From Amycolatopsis rubida (GTDB lineage Bacteria; Actinomycetota; Actinomycetes; Mycobacteriales; Pseudonocardiaceae), in NCBI RefSeq assembly GCF_900115345.1, contig NZ_FOWC01000004.1, forward strand, positions 186,001 to 250,000: a stretch of DNA of 64,000 nt, given 5' to 3'. A program made the translations under genes and the position numbers. The notes beneath the pieces were generated by a model. That model made no database searches and had not been told where the DNA came from. It saw nothing but the letters and a program-made list of their open reading frames with translations. Of this stretch, positions 16,028 to 24,596 are shown piece by piece; the stretch's first letter is position 1, and each line of letters begins with the position of its first letter.

Positions 16028-16338
16028 CAGCTCCCCCGGTCTGGCCGGAACCCGGACCGGGGCTCCGTCCCACCAGCAGCGCGAAACAGCCGCGGGCGAG
16101 CGATTTCAGCATGGCGCGCACGGTCGTCCTCGTTTGAGGCCGCCGATTCCCGTTGCCGCACCGAGGATTCCGGCAAAGCCGTCAGGGTGTTCGGAGTGCG
16201 GAAATCGCCGGTCGCGGCGCGGCGGGCAGAGCTGCCCGGCAAGACGGCGCGGTCGCCGAGGACCAGCCGGCCCGATAAGCGGCTAGAATCCGGGTCCGGA
16301 TCCGCAGCTGCGGAGTTCACGGCAAAAAGGGGACGCGG
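16028..16338. other. 310-bp gap, promoter region of a secreted protein gene
   Basis: No convincing gene. A short minus-strand frame (MLKSLARGCFALLVGRSPG) lacks support. The last 60 bases (GATAAGCGGCTAGAATCCGG region) probably hold the promoter and leader of the gene at 16339. Confidence 0.4.
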
Positions 16339-17130
16339 ATGCGCAAGACTCTGCTCGCACTGATGACAGCCGCTCTCCTGGCTGTAGTCGTAGCACCCGC
16401 CGAAGCGGCTGTCGGCGTCGAGGTCGGCGGTGCTGTCGCCAAGCCCGGGGATCTCAGCACGGCACAGTTGGACGGCGCGCGGCTCGATCAGGTCGTGAAC
16501 GACGCGTCGCCGGTGTTGCCGCCCGGGAAGCACACCATCCTGCGGGTGACAGTCCGGGTCACCGGCGCGGCACATCGGACAGTGACGTTCGCGCTTGCCG
16601 AACTGGACCCCTCGTTCGGCAATCATCCGGCGGTGTTCCGCGACGGACGACGCGGAGTCGACCTGACCGTGCCGGGCGATCGCGACGGATCACGGACGGT
16701 TCGCGACGTCCGCGCGGTCTCCGTCGCGGTTTCCGCCGCGCGACCGGCCGCACAGCCGGTCCAGGTCACCACGCACGGCCGATCAGTGACGTTGCCGCCC
16801 GCGTTGCTGGCGAAACTGCCGCGGCGAACGGTGACCGCGCGATTCGCCTCCGACGCCGGAACGCAGACGCATCAGGAATCCGGACCGCCCCTCGCGCTCG
16901 TGCTCGCGCTGGCCGGAGTGCTGCCGAAACCGGACACCTCGGTGGTCGCGGTGGGGGCGGACGGCTACGGCGCGGCGGTGACGCTCGCCGAAGCGTGGAC
17001 GGGCGGGCGGCCCCTGCTGCTGTCCGTCATGGAGGATGGCAAGCCCCTCGCGGAGCCGCGGCTGGTGCCGCTGGGCGACGTGAAGGGCGGACGATATGTC
17101 TCCGGAGTCACCGCGCTGGCGGTCGGCTGA
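16339..17130 (+). CDS. Secreted protein resembling a molybdopterin-oxidoreductase (sulfite-oxidase) fold
   Basis: 263 residues with a Sec signal peptide (MRKTLLALMTAALLAVVVAPAEA, cleavage near residue 24). The last 100 residues contain ESGPPLALVLALAGV, VVAVGADGYGAAVTLAEAW and LLLSVMEDGKPLAEPRLVPLGD, ending in a VKGGRYVSGVTALAV strand. That order (DGY..SLAE, LA...DGKPL, P.D..G.R.V) is what the sulfite-oxidase catalytic fold shows. The molybdenum-coordinating cysteine and most of the cofactor pocket are absent, so it is probably a non-catalytic or differently acting relative. Function unknown. Convergent with the monooxygenase gene downstream. Confidence 0.55.
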   Translation: MRKTLLALMTAALLAVVVAPAEAAVGVEVGGAVAKPGDLSTAQLDGARLDQVVNDASPVLPPGKHTILRVTVRVTGAAHRTVTFALAELDPSFGNHPAVFRDGRRGVDLTVPGDRDGSRTVRDVRAVSVAVSAARPAAQPVQVTTHGRSVTLPPALLAKLPRRTVTARFASDAGTQTHQESGPPLALVLALAGVLPKPDTSVVAVGADGYGAAVTLAEAWTGGRPLLLSVMEDGKPLAEPRLVPLGDVKGGRYVSGVTALAVG

Positions 17131-17138
17131 CCGGGAAA

Positions 17139-17459
17139 TCAAATGTGGTGCACGGATTCCACGGTGTACAGGTGCGGGTCGCACTCGGCCAGGGCCAGGG
17201 CGGCGGACATGTGCTCGCGGCATTCCGGGTCGGCCGTCATGGCGTGGAAAGCGTCGGCGCTCGCCCACTGGGAGTAGTTCACCACGCGCGTGCCGTCGGT
17301 GCTGGCATGGATGTTCGCGGACACATAGCCCGCCTGGTGGCTCATGGCTTCCTCGGTGGCCGTGGTCAGGACTTTGATCAGGGCCTGCTGTTTCTCCGGG
17401 GCGACGGTGAAGACGTTCACCAGGGTGACTACGTCGGCGTCGGTGCTGATGGTCGTCAT
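17139..17459 (-). CDS. Antibiotic biosynthesis monooxygenase (ABM) family protein
   Basis: 106 residues from ATG 17459 with GGAGAA upstream. The pattern VTLVNVFTVAPEKQQALIKVL, SANIHASTDGTRVVNYSQWAS and AFHAM is the ABM ferredoxin-like dimer fold. The family includes cofactor-free quinone-forming oxygenases and haem-degrading enzymes; no haem-binding asparagine pattern stands out. It is divergent from a MarR regulator at 17518, which probably controls it, suggesting a small inducible detoxification module. Confidence 0.83.
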   Translation of the reverse strand: MTTISTDADVVTLVNVFTVAPEKQQALIKVLTTATEEAMSHQAGYVSANIHASTDGTRVVNYSQWASADAFHAMTADPECREHMSAALALAECDPHLYTVESVHHI

Positions 17460-17517
17460 GGCTTCTCCTCGGGAATGCTCGTGACCGGCAACCGCCATTA
17501 TGTGTAAGGTTCCTGTC

Positions 17518-17949
17518 ATGGGTCAAGAGACCACGCGACGGCCGGGGCATCTCGTGAAACGGGTACAGCAGGCGTTCCGGCAGGCCTCCGACGAGCTCTT
17601 GCGGCCGATCGGGCTGTCGATGGCGCAGTACGCGGTGCTGGCGGCACTGGCGGAGAACCCGGGGGCGTCCTCGGCCGAGCTGGCGCGGCGTTGTTTCGTG
17701 ACGCGGCAGTCGTTGCGGGACGTCCTGACCGGACTGAAGACGGCCGGGTTGGTCGCGGTTGCCGAGGAAGCGTCGGCCGGGCGGGCGCGGCCGGTGCGGC
17801 TCACGACGTCCGGCGAGGCCCGGCTGGAGGAGGCGCATCGGGTGGTCGACGAGGTCGAGGAGCGGATGCTCGCCGGGATGCCGGAGGACGAGCGGCACCG
17901 GCTGGCCGAGCTGCTGAGCATCTGCTCGGACAACCTCACGGACCGATGA
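17518..17949 (+). CDS. MarR-family transcriptional regulator
   Basis: 143 residues from ATG 17518 (ATG 17500 is an alternative). The winged helix shows MAQYAVLAALAENPGASSAELARRC and FVTRQSLRDVLTGLKTAGLV, then a beta-wing with basic residues. It sits opposite the ABM monooxygenase with 58 bp between the start codons, the normal layout for a MarR protein sensing a phenolic or oxidant and derepressing a neighbour. The DHFR-like gene follows 52 bp later on the same strand and may be part of the same transcript. Confidence 0.87.
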   Translation: MGQETTRRPGHLVKRVQQAFRQASDELLRPIGLSMAQYAVLAALAENPGASSAELARRCFVTRQSLRDVLTGLKTAGLVAVAEEASAGRARPVRLTTSGEARLEEAHRVVDEVEERMLAGMPEDERHRLAELLSICSDNLTDR

Positions 17950-18001
17950 GTTTTCGGCACCCTGCCGGTCTGCCTCGTATCGGAGCACACGAGGAGGATC
18001 C

Positions 18002-18556
18002 ATGGGCAAGGTGCTGTGGCACGTCGCGATGTCGCTGGACGGGTTCGTCGCCGCGGACGGGCATGCGATGGATTGGATGTCGGGCGCGCGCGTCACGCCG
18101 GGGGCGCACGAGGAATCCATCGCGCGGGTCGGGGCGATTCTGGGTGGACGGCGCGGCTTTGACGCGCTAGCCGCCCGGGTGCCCGGGGAGGTCGCCAAGC
18201 AGCCGTACGGCGGAGCGTGGAGCGGGCCGGTTTTCGTGCTCACGCATCATCCGGAGGACGCCCCGGCCGAGGACGGGGTCACTGTTCTCGACTGCGACGT
18301 CCGGGAAGCGGTCGAGATCGGGCTCGCGGCGGCGAGGGGGAAAGATCTTGAGCTGCACAGCCAGGATATCGCGCGGCAATGCGTTGAGCTGGGGATTGTC
18401 GAGGAGTTCCGGGTGCATCTCCTGCCGGTGATGCTGGGGTCCGGGGTGCGGTTGTTCGACAATCCGGGCGGGAAACCGGTTCGGTGGGATCGAGTGCACG
18501 ACGGGGATCCCGCGCTCGCGGCCGACCTGCGGTATCGGCTCGCCGCGGGACACTGA
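18002..18556 (+). CDS. Dihydrofolate reductase-like (RibD C-terminal) protein
   Basis: 184 residues; ATG follows GAGGAGG. The N-terminus VLWHVAMSLDGFVAADGHAMDWM and the VGAILGGRRGFDAL segment are typical of the RibD C-terminal/DHFR-like superfamily, and LLPVMLGSGVRLFDN is the conserved C-terminal strand-loop. Members are NADPH-dependent reductases; in stand-alone actinobacterial copies the substrate is usually unknown. Probably expressed with the MarR gene upstream. Confidence 0.85.
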   Translation: MGKVLWHVAMSLDGFVAADGHAMDWMSGARVTPGAHEESIARVGAILGGRRGFDALAARVPGEVAKQPYGGAWSGPVFVLTHHPEDAPAEDGVTVLDCDVREAVEIGLAAARGKDLELHSQDIARQCVELGIVEEFRVHLLPVMLGSGVRLFDNPGGKPVRWDRVHDGDPALAADLRYRLAAGH

Positions 18557-18613
18557 ATCCCGGTCAGCGGGACGGATCGGCATCCTAATGGCGTATGGCC
18601 ACCACGGGATTAT

Positions 18614-18625
18614 TGGTCTATACCA
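18614..18625. promoter_or_regulatory. Probable DasR-responsive element (dre) before chitinase
   Basis: TGGTCTATACCA is a perfect palindrome differing at one position from the dre core TGGTCTAGACCA that DasR (GntR family, N-acetylglucosamine-6-phosphate responsive) binds upstream of chitin-use genes in actinomycetes. It lies 51 bp before the GH18 start codon. DasR itself is not in the window. Confidence 0.65.
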
Positions 18626-18675
18626 TTTGGACAGGGGTTTACCGCCCCTCGGTCCTCACCGTGGAGGTTCCACCT

Positions 18676-19656
18676 ATGCGTCTCCCCTCCCCCCGGAAAC
18701 TGGCGGTCGCGCTCGGCGGGTTGCTGGCCGTAGCCGGACTCGCGGTCCCGCAGAGCACCGCGGCTGCGGCGAGCGACTCGTCGATCGCGCTCGCGCCCTA
18801 TGTGGACATGGGCGCGTGGCCGTCGCCCGTGCTGTCTTCGATGGCCGAGCAGAGCGGCATCAAGAGTTTCACCCTCGGCTTCGTCACCGGAGCCGCCTGC
18901 AAGGCCAGCTGGTTCGCCGCCTACGACCCTCGCCAGGGATGGCAGTCCGACGAAATCGCGAAGATCCGCGCGGCCGGCGGGGACGTCAAGGTCTCCTTCG
19001 GCGGCGCGTCCGGCGTCGAACTCGCGCAGGCGTGCGGCGACGTCACTTCGCTGGTCGGCGAGTACGAAGCGGTGATCAAAGCCTACGACCTCAAGTACAT
19101 CGACGTCGACATCGAGGGTGCGGCGGTCGCCGACCCCGGTTCGATCAAACTGCGTTCGCAGGCACTGAAAAAGGTGCAGGACGACAATCCCGGGCTCAAG
19201 ATTTCCCTGACACTGCCGGTGCTTCCGACCGGGCTCACCTCGGACGGGCTGAACGTCGTGACCTCGGCCCGGGACGCGGGCGTCAATCTCGACCTGGTGA
19301 ACGTCATGGCGATGGACTACTACCAGGGTCCCGGCGACCAAGGGGCCAAGGCGATCCAGGCGGCGCGATCCACACAGGCGCAACTGAAATCGGCGCTCGG
19401 GCTGTCCGATGCCGACGCTTGGCAGAAGGTGGGCCTCACGCCGATGCTGGGCGCCAACGATTCGCAGAACGAGATCTTCTACCAGAAGGACGCCAGCGCG
19501 GTCGTGAGCTTCGCGCAGAGTGTCCACATGGGAATGCTGTCGTTCTGGGAACTCGGCCGGGACGCGAACGCGTGCAGCGGCCCGCTGTACCGGTGCACGA
19601 ACATTTCCCAGCAGCCGTACGAATTCTCGAAGATCTTCGCCGGGTATTCCGGCTGA
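18676..19656 (+). CDS. Secreted GH18 chitinase
   Basis: 326 residues starting at ATG 18676, after GGAGG. A signal peptide covers residues 1-32 (KLAVALGGLLAVAGLAVPQS, then TAAAA). The rest is a single GH18 TIM barrel without a carbohydrate-binding module: SFGG near residue 108 and the catalytic DxDxE motif Y-I-D143-V-D145-I-E147. MAMDYY near the substrate site and the final WELGRD are also typical. Glu147 would be the acid in chitin hydrolysis. The DasR-type site upstream suggests GlcNAc-controlled expression. The longer upstream reading frame includes promoter DNA and is not used. Confidence 0.88.
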   Translation: MRLPSPRKLAVALGGLLAVAGLAVPQSTAAAASDSSIALAPYVDMGAWPSPVLSSMAEQSGIKSFTLGFVTGAACKASWFAAYDPRQGWQSDEIAKIRAAGGDVKVSFGGASGVELAQACGDVTSLVGEYEAVIKAYDLKYIDVDIEGAAVADPGSIKLRSQALKKVQDDNPGLKISLTLPVLPTGLTSDGLNVVTSARDAGVNLDLVNVMAMDYYQGPGDQGAKAIQAARSTQAQLKSALGLSDADAWQKVGLTPMLGANDSQNEIFYQKDASAVVSFAQSVHMGMLSFWELGRDANACSGPLYRCTNISQQPYEFSKIFAGYSG

Positions 19657-19666
19657 CGATGCCGAG

Positions 19667-19696
19667 CAGCCCGGGCCCGGCGCGGGACCCGGGCTG
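19667..19696. terminator. Hairpin between convergent chitinase and phosphatase genes
   Basis: CAGCCCGGG (19667-19675) pairs with CCCGGGCTG (19688-19696) across a 12-base loop. No T-tract follows, as is usual in actinomycetes. It can serve both strands. Confidence 0.55.
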
Positions 19697-19710
19697 ACTC
19701 CGGCACGAGA

Positions 19711-20472
19711 TCAGGGCAGGTAGTACATCGGGTTCGGCAGCTTCACCGGGTGGTCCGCGTAGCCGCCTTCGAGGTCGCTGAACTGGTCGCCGACGTTGAG
19801 CACGATGTGCGCGCCGGTCGACTGGATGTGCGCTCGGGTGCCCGACTTGTACTGCACGGTGTCGCAGTTCAGCCCGCACGGCAGATAGTCCGGCGGGGTG
19901 GTCTTCGGCTTGAAGTACGCGCCGGCCGGCGTCGGGTAGCCCTCGTTGGCGAGGTTCTTGAGCGACTGCGGGCCCTGCTGGTCGTTGCGGCCGGTCAGGA
20001 AGTAAACCCGCACGCCGCGGTCGGCGGCCCACTTCGTCAGCTCCAGCACCGGCTTGTTGGCCTCGAATGTGCCGTCGTCGATGGCTTTCTGCTGCTTCAC
20101 CGGGTCGAAACCGAAGTCGTTGTCGGCCTCCCAGCCGTAGGTGACCTCGGACGTGTCGTCCACGTCGAGCACGATCGCCGGGTTCTTCACCTTCCCCAGC
20201 TTCTGCTGCAGGTACCGCTTCGCGTCGGCGACCACGCGCTTCGTGTCGGTGACGAACCGGCTGGTCTCGGAGTAGTGGTGCTTGCCGGACGCGTCGAGCC
20301 AGTCGCCGTAGTACGCCTTGACGTCGTTCTTCACCTGGCCGATGTTGGCCGGTTCGCGGCCGTGCGCCGCGGTGACGGCGTCCGACCCGGCGAGCGCGGT
20401 CGCGCCGCCTGCGACAGTGGCGCCGACGGCCGCGGCGGCGGCCAATTTGACGAGAGCGGGAAAACGAGACAC
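19711..20472 (-). CDS. Secreted HAD-family acid phosphatase
   Basis: 253 residues from GTG 20472 with GGAGGG 5 bases upstream. A signal peptide spans about residues 1-30. The HAD motif I is VLDVDDTSE (nucleophile Asp103, Asp105), motif II is YFLTGRND, and the C-terminal NVGDQFSDLEGG is motif III/IV. This is the class B / plant acid phosphatase-like subgroup that releases phosphate from organic esters outside the cell. Neighbour genes do not refine the substrate. The frame is open well upstream, but that part overlaps the adjacent methyltransferase in another frame. Confidence 0.87.
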   Translation of the reverse strand: MSRFPALVKLAAAAAVGATVAGGATALAGSDAVTAAHGREPANIGQVKNDVKAYYGDWLDASGKHHYSETSRFVTDTKRVVADAKRYLQQKLGKVKNPAIVLDVDDTSEVTYGWEADNDFGFDPVKQQKAIDDGTFEANKPVLELTKWAADRGVRVYFLTGRNDQQGPQSLKNLANEGYPTPAGAYFKPKTTPPDYLPCGLNCDTVQYKSGTRAHIQSTGAHIVLNVGDQFSDLEGGYADHPVKLPNPMYYLP

Positions 20473-20495
20473 AGCGACCCTCCAGTGATGATTCG

Positions 20496-21704
20496 TCAAC
20501 CCGCAGAACTTACGCCGCGTTCCCCGGCTTGAAAACCCTCCGTTGGGATGCGTTCGGCCCGGCATACGAACGCCACCGGCGACCGGCCGATCCGGGTCAG
20601 CACCACAGTGGACTCTTCGCGACCGCGCGGTTTCAGCTTGCGACGCAGGGCGTCCGGATCCACATCGAGACCGCGGACCAGGATTTCCAGCCGTCCGACG
20701 TCGAGCTTCTTCAACGCCTGCCCGAGCGTCTTTTCGCGGTACGGCAATTGCTCCAGCACCCGGAAGGCGCGCACGCCGGGTGGCGGCGTGTCGCCGGTGA
20801 GGTAGGCGATGCGTTCGTCCAGCTGCCACAAGCCGTGCCGCGCCGCGTAATGACGCACGAGTCCGGCCCGCACGACCGCGCCGTCCGGGTCGATGAGCCA
20901 CTCCCCCGCCGCCCGCACGGGAATGTCGTCCGGTTCCGCGTCGGTGAGAGTCCACTGTGCACCGTCCGAACGCAGCACTGTCGCTCGGCGGGCGACACCG
21001 GACGAGAGCCCTCGCCACAGGCAGGCTTCGCGGACTTGGCCGTCGAGCGACACGAGTTCCACCTCGTCCGCCCACGCTGCGATGGAGAAATCCATGCCGG
21101 GCGCGCATTTCACCGACAGGACCCGGCCGGGACAGGCGGCCACGAGCGCGTCGAGCGGCGGCAGGAAGTCAGCCGGACGCCACACCCGGCGGCCAGCGGA
21201 GTCGCGGCGAGCCGGATCGGCGACCACGGCGGTGTCACGGGAAACCGGGCGCAAGGCGTCGGCCCGCGCGACGAGCGGCGAGACTCCGGCGACGGAAGCG
21301 TTGTGCTGAGCCATTTCCAGTCGCACCGGGTCCACATCGGACCCGATTGCCACCGAAGCGACCTGAGACAGTTCAACCAGGTCCGCGCCTACCGAGCACG
21401 TAACGTCATGCACGGCGAGGCCCGCCAGCCGCGAAGCCCGATGCCGGGCCACTGGCGTAGCGCTCGCCTGCTGCAAGGCGTCGCCAGTGAAAAGCCATTC
21501 TTCGGAAGAAGCCAGTTTCAGCACCGATTTACGCCGCAACGCAACGGTTTCCAGCACCGGGGAAGCGTGCTCCCCGGCGAGACGACGAGCCGTCGTGACG
21601 TCCGCGATCCGCGAGCCGTCCAATGTGGAGCACTCGGCGAGCGCCGCCCGTCCCGCGGCGGAACGCAGGAAGGCGACGTCGTCGAGCGTGAAACTGTAGG
21701 GCAA
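20496..21704 (-). CDS. THUMP-like class I SAM-dependent methyltransferase
   Basis: 402 residues. The N-terminal 90 residues are helical (DVAFLRSAAGRAALAECSTL); the centre is a SAM-binding fold (HDVTCSVGADLVELSQVA, then SDVDPVRLEMAQHNA, then VVADPARRDSAGRRV). The C-terminal 90 residues contain a THUMP-like region (KLDVGRLEILVRGLDVDPDALRRKL). DPARR takes the place of the DPPY-type catalytic motif. The family is widespread in actinobacteria and likely acts on RNA, but its target has not been assigned to my knowledge. The gene ends 23 bp after the acid phosphatase start and is preceded by another methyltransferase one base away. Confidence 0.83.
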   Translation of the reverse strand: MPYSFTLDDVAFLRSAAGRAALAECSTLDGSRIADVTTARRLAGEHASPVLETVALRRKSVLKLASSEEWLFTGDALQQASATPVARHRASRLAGLAVHDVTCSVGADLVELSQVASVAIGSDVDPVRLEMAQHNASVAGVSPLVARADALRPVSRDTAVVADPARRDSAGRRVWRPADFLPPLDALVAACPGRVLSVKCAPGMDFSIAAWADEVELVSLDGQVREACLWRGLSSGVARRATVLRSDGAQWTLTDAEPDDIPVRAAGEWLIDPDGAVVRAGLVRHYAARHGLWQLDERIAYLTGDTPPPGVRAFRVLEQLPYREKTLGQALKKLDVGRLEILVRGLDVDPDALRRKLKPRGREESTVVLTRIGRSPVAFVCRAERIPTEGFQAGERGVSSAG

Positions 21705-21705
21705 T

Positions 21706-22671
21706 TCAGGACGGCCGCTTGGTCCCGGTGATCATCACGTTGTAGAACAGCTCGCGCGGCAGCACCTTCGACAGCAGCTTCTTGTCCAAAGCGGACAGTC
21801 GCAGCCACAGGTGGTAGGCGAACAGCCGCCAGCGCACGGTGAGCTTCTCCTGCGGCACCGCGGCCTCGAAGGTGCGGATCGGCCAGCCGGCCAGCGCCGC
21901 CGAGAACTCCTCGGTGACCGCGCGGACGTCCTGCGCGCCGGCGCCGCGCGCCATCGTTTCCAGCTCCGACGGGTCGAAGGTGTGGATGTCGACCACCGCC
22001 TCCAGCGCCGCCGCGCGCGAGGATTCGTCCAATTCCGACTGCGGACGCCGCCAGCCGCTCAGCGCGGGCAGCTTGGTGATGTTCGTGGTGAGGTACCAGG
22101 TGAACTGGCCGAGCCGGCGCGCGTAGCGGTCGCCGATTTTCGTCGGCTCGCCGGCGAACACGAACCGCCCGCCCGGCTTGAGCACGCGCAGCACCTCGCC
22201 GAACGCCTGGCGCACGTCCGGGATGTGGTGCAGCACCGCGTGCCCGACCACGAGGTCGAACGTGTTGTCGTCGTACGGGATCCGCTCCGCGTCGGCGACC
22301 CGGCCGTCGACGTCCAGACCGAGGCCTTCGGCGTTGCGCAGCGCGACCTGCACCATGCCCGGCGACAGGTCGGTGACCGAACCCTTCTTCGCGACGCCGC
22401 CCTGCATCAGGTTCAGCAGGAAGAACCCGGTGCCGCTGCCCAGTTCCATCGCGTGCTGGTACGGCTGGCCGTCGTCGCCCGCCACCGCGTTGAACACGTC
22501 AGCGGCGTAGGAGATGCAGCGCTCGTCGTAGGAAATGGACCACTTCTCGTCGTACGTCCCGGCTTCCCAGTCGTGGTAGAGGACGTTCGCGAGCTTCGGG
22601 TCGGCGTAGGCCGCCTTGACCTCGTCTTCGGTGGCGTGCGGGTTCGGCGCCGGGTCGGACACGGCAGTCAC
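21706..22671 (-). CDS. Class I SAM-dependent methyltransferase (UbiE/Methyltransf_11 type)
   Basis: 321 residues from GTG 22671. SAM motif I is HAMELGSGTGFFLLNLMQGG; DLSPGMVQVALRNA and HAVLHHIPDVRQAFGEVLRVLKPGG are motif II/III of Methyltransf_11 proteins. The C-terminal part (residues 210-321) is helical and basic. The start GTG overlaps the stop of the enoyl-CoA hydratase gene (GTGA), so the two proteins are co-expressed. The acceptor is unknown; association with an acyl-CoA enzyme hints at lipid or quinone metabolism, an inference only. Confidence 0.82.
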   Translation of the reverse strand: MTAVSDPAPNPHATEDEVKAAYADPKLANVLYHDWEAGTYDEKWSISYDERCISYAADVFNAVAGDDGQPYQHAMELGSGTGFFLLNLMQGGVAKKGSVTDLSPGMVQVALRNAEGLGLDVDGRVADAERIPYDDNTFDLVVGHAVLHHIPDVRQAFGEVLRVLKPGGRFVFAGEPTKIGDRYARRLGQFTWYLTTNITKLPALSGWRRPQSELDESSRAAALEAVVDIHTFDPSELETMARGAGAQDVRAVTEEFSAALAGWPIRTFEAAVPQEKLTVRWRLFAYHLWLRLSALDKKLLSKVLPRELFYNVMITGTKRPS

Positions 22672-23447
22672 TTCCCCTCGAAACTGGCTTTGCCGGGGCC
22701 GTTGTCGATGAACGACTGCATGCCGTTGCGCTGGTCCTCGGTCGCCCACAGCGCGGTGAACAGCTGCGTTTCGATCTTCAGGCCGGTGGCCAGGTCGACG
22801 TCGAGGCCGGAGTCGATGGCGGCCTTGGCCGCGCGCAGCGCCACCGCCGGGCCGTTCGCGAACTGCGAGGCCCACTTGCGCGCCGCCGCGTACACGTCGT
22901 CCGGGGCCACGACCTCGTCGACGATGCCCAGCTTGAGCGCCTCCTCGGCCTTCACGAACCGGCCGGTGAAGATCAGGTCCTTGGCCTTGCTCGGGCCGAT
23001 CAGCCGGGTCAGCCGCTGCGTGCCGCCCGCGCCGGGGATGATGCCGAGCTGGATCTCCGGCTGGCCGACCTTGACGTTGTCGCCGGCGATCCGCCAGTCC
23101 GCGGTCAGCGCCAGTTCGAGGCCGCCGCCGAGGGCGTAGCCGGTGATCGCGCAGACGACCGGCTTCGGGATGTTCGCGACCCGGGCGAGCGACGCGGTCA
23201 GCTCGGCGCCGAACTTCGCGATCTCCGGGTAGGCGCGGGAGGCCATCTCCTTGATGTCCGCACCGCCGGCGAAGGTCTTCTCGCCGCCGTAGAGGATCAC
23301 CGCGCGCACGTCGTCGCGGTCGGACGCCTCGCGCGCGGCCTCGGCGAGCTCGGCCTGCACCTGGTTGTTCAGCGCGTTGACCGGCGGCCGGTCCAGCCGG
23401 ATCGTGCCGACCCCGCCCTCGACCTCCAGGGTTACGAACTCTCCCAC
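22668..23447 (-). CDS. Enoyl-CoA hydratase/isomerase
   Basis: 259 residues, a standard crotonase-fold length. The oxyanion-hole segments AGGADIKEMA and ITGYALGGGLELAL are present. Both catalytic glutamates are conserved, one in GGGLELAL and one in GQPEIQLGIIPGAGGTQRL. The enzyme would hydrate trans-2-enoyl-CoA to 3-hydroxyacyl-CoA in beta-oxidation. It is the first gene of a two-gene unit with the methyltransferase at 21706. Confidence 0.92.
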   Translation of the reverse strand: MGEFVTLEVEGGVGTIRLDRPPVNALNNQVQAELAEAAREASDRDDVRAVILYGGEKTFAGGADIKEMASRAYPEIAKFGAELTASLARVANIPKPVVCAITGYALGGGLELALTADWRIAGDNVKVGQPEIQLGIIPGAGGTQRLTRLIGPSKAKDLIFTGRFVKAEEALKLGIVDEVVAPDDVYAAARKWASQFANGPAVALRAAKAAIDSGLDVDLATGLKIETQLFTALWATEDQRNGMQSFIDNGPGKASFEGK

Positions 23448-23501
23448 GGGATTCCTCCTCGTTGACGATCTGACAGCAGGCTACCGGCCGGTAAGGACAA
23501 C

Positions 23502-24314
23502 TTACCGGCGGCGGGCGAAGAACCGCTCGCCCGAACGCTGCAGCACCAGGTCCTGGTCGAACGTCTTGGACAGGTTCTCGCTGGTGATCACCTCGTCCAC
23601 CAGCCCGGACACCACCGCGCGGCCCTCCCGCAGCAGCAGCGCGTGGGTGAACCCGGGCGGGATCTCCTCGACGTGGTGGGTGACCAGCACCATCGCCGGC
23701 GCGTCCGGGTCCATCGCGAGCACCGACAGCCGGGCCACGAGGTCCTCGCGGCCGCCGAGGTCGAGACCGGCGGCGGGCTCGTCGAGCAGCAGCAGCTCCG
23801 GGTCGGTCATCAGCGAACGGGCGATCAGCACGCGCTTGCGCTCGCCCTCGCTCAGCGTGCCGAACGTGCGCTCGGCCAGGTGCGCGATGCCGAGCGTGCC
23901 GAGCAGTTCGGTCGCCCGGTCGAGGTCCATCCGGTCGTACTGCTCGCGCCAGCGGCCCATCACCGCGTACCCGGCGCTGACCACCACGTCGCCGACGAGC
24001 TCGTCGCCGGGCACGCGCTGGGCGATCGCGGCGGAGGTGAACCCGATGCGCGGGCGCAGGTCGAAGATGTTCACCTTGCCGATGCGGTCGCCGAGCAGGT
24101 CGACGGTGCCGGAGGTGGGGTGCAGTTCGGCGGCGGCCAGGCGCAGCAGGGTGGTCTTGCCCGCGCCGTTCGGGCCGAGCACCACCCATCGCTCGTCCAG
24201 CTCGACCGCCCAGTCGAGGGCCGCGAGGAGGTCGTTTCCGGTACGGCGGACGCCGACACCGGACATCCGCACGACGAGATCGTCAGGATCGCTGGGCAGG
24301 ATCGGCTCGCTCAC
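23502..24314 (-). CDS. Stand-alone ABC transporter ATPase
   Basis: 270 residues. Walker A is [11 protein letters not shown], the signature LSEGERKRV, Walker [16 protein letters not shown] and the H-loop VTHHVEEI. The N-terminus, with [25 protein letters not shown], is typical of the ModF/YtrE-like group encoded in actinobacteria without an adjacent permease. No membrane partner is visible nearby, so it may work with an unlinked permease or have a non-transport role. Confidence 0.85.
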   Translation of the reverse strand: MSEPILPSDPDDLVVRMSGVGVRRTGNDLLAALDWAVELDERWVVLGPNGAGKTTLLRLAAAELHPTSGTVDLLGDRIGKVNIFDLRPRIGFTSAAIAQRVPGDELVGDVVVSAGYAVMGRWREQYDRMDLDRATELLGTLGIAHLAERTFGTLSEGERKRVLIARSLMTDPELLLLDEPAAGLDLGGREDLVARLSVLAMDPDAPAMVLVTHHVEEIPPGFTHALLLREGRAVVSGLVDEVITSENLSKTFDQDLVLQRSGERFFARRR

Positions 24315-24434
24315 GAGCCTATTGTGGCGGTCGCCCGGGCGCGGGCGCGCACCCGCCCGGGGCTAACGGCGCGCCGGGTGTCCAGCCGCTGGGACGAGCG
24401 GCCGTGAGCGCGGCGCTGTGGCAGCATCCCCGGC

Positions 24435-24533
24435 ATGTTCAGGTCCGCGCGCCCCGTGTTGTGGCGCCGTCGCGCGATCGACCTGCTCCTGGTCGCTTCC
24501 AGCGGATGTAGCCGGGCGCGGCACGCACGCTGA
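24435..24533 (+). CDS. Putative leader peptide with regulatory cysteine codon
   Basis: A 32-codon frame ATG 24435 to TGA 24533: an Arg-rich start, then WRRRAIDLLLVASSGCSRARHAR. The RR-x-(V/I)-DL-L-x-VAS-x-x-C pattern is the one seen in actinobacterial leader peptides found ahead of sulfur-metabolism genes. The single Cys codon (24507-24509) stands 7 bases before a perfect 11-bp inverted repeat. It precedes the cysteine dioxygenase-rhodanese operon by 63 bp. It is too short to be an enzyme; its probable role is to couple translation at the Cys codon to folding of the following RNA. Confidence 0.6.
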   Translation: MFRSARPVLWRRRAIDLLLVASSGCSRARHAR

Positions 24534-24554
24534 TCCTTTGTCGGCGTGCCGCGC
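24516..24554 (+). promoter_or_regulatory. Stem-loop overlapping leader-peptide end (attenuator candidate)
   Basis: GCGCGGCACGC (24516-24526) pairs perfectly with GCGTGCCGCGC (24544-24554) across a 17-base loop. The 5' arm lies inside the leader peptide's last codons and the 3' arm lies 43 bases before the TTG start of cysteine dioxygenase. A ribosome paused at the Cys codon would cover the 5' arm and prevent pairing. No T-run follows, so it may act on translation initiation or on Rho access rather than as an intrinsic terminator. Confidence 0.55.
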
Positions 24555-24596
24555 TGCCTCGCGTCCCGGCACCGACTCATTCCAGGAGCACTCGCG

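Noticed and set aside
15897-16121. Small minus-strand ORF MLKSLARGCFALLVGRSPG
   Set aside because: It overlaps the fusion gene's 3' end, has no ribosome site and no recognised family.
22672-24189. N-terminal extension of the methyltransferase frame through the hydratase and ABC ATPase genes
   Set aside because: The real genes are in other frames of the same strand; the extension has a Pro/Arg/Gly-rich composition with no motifs.
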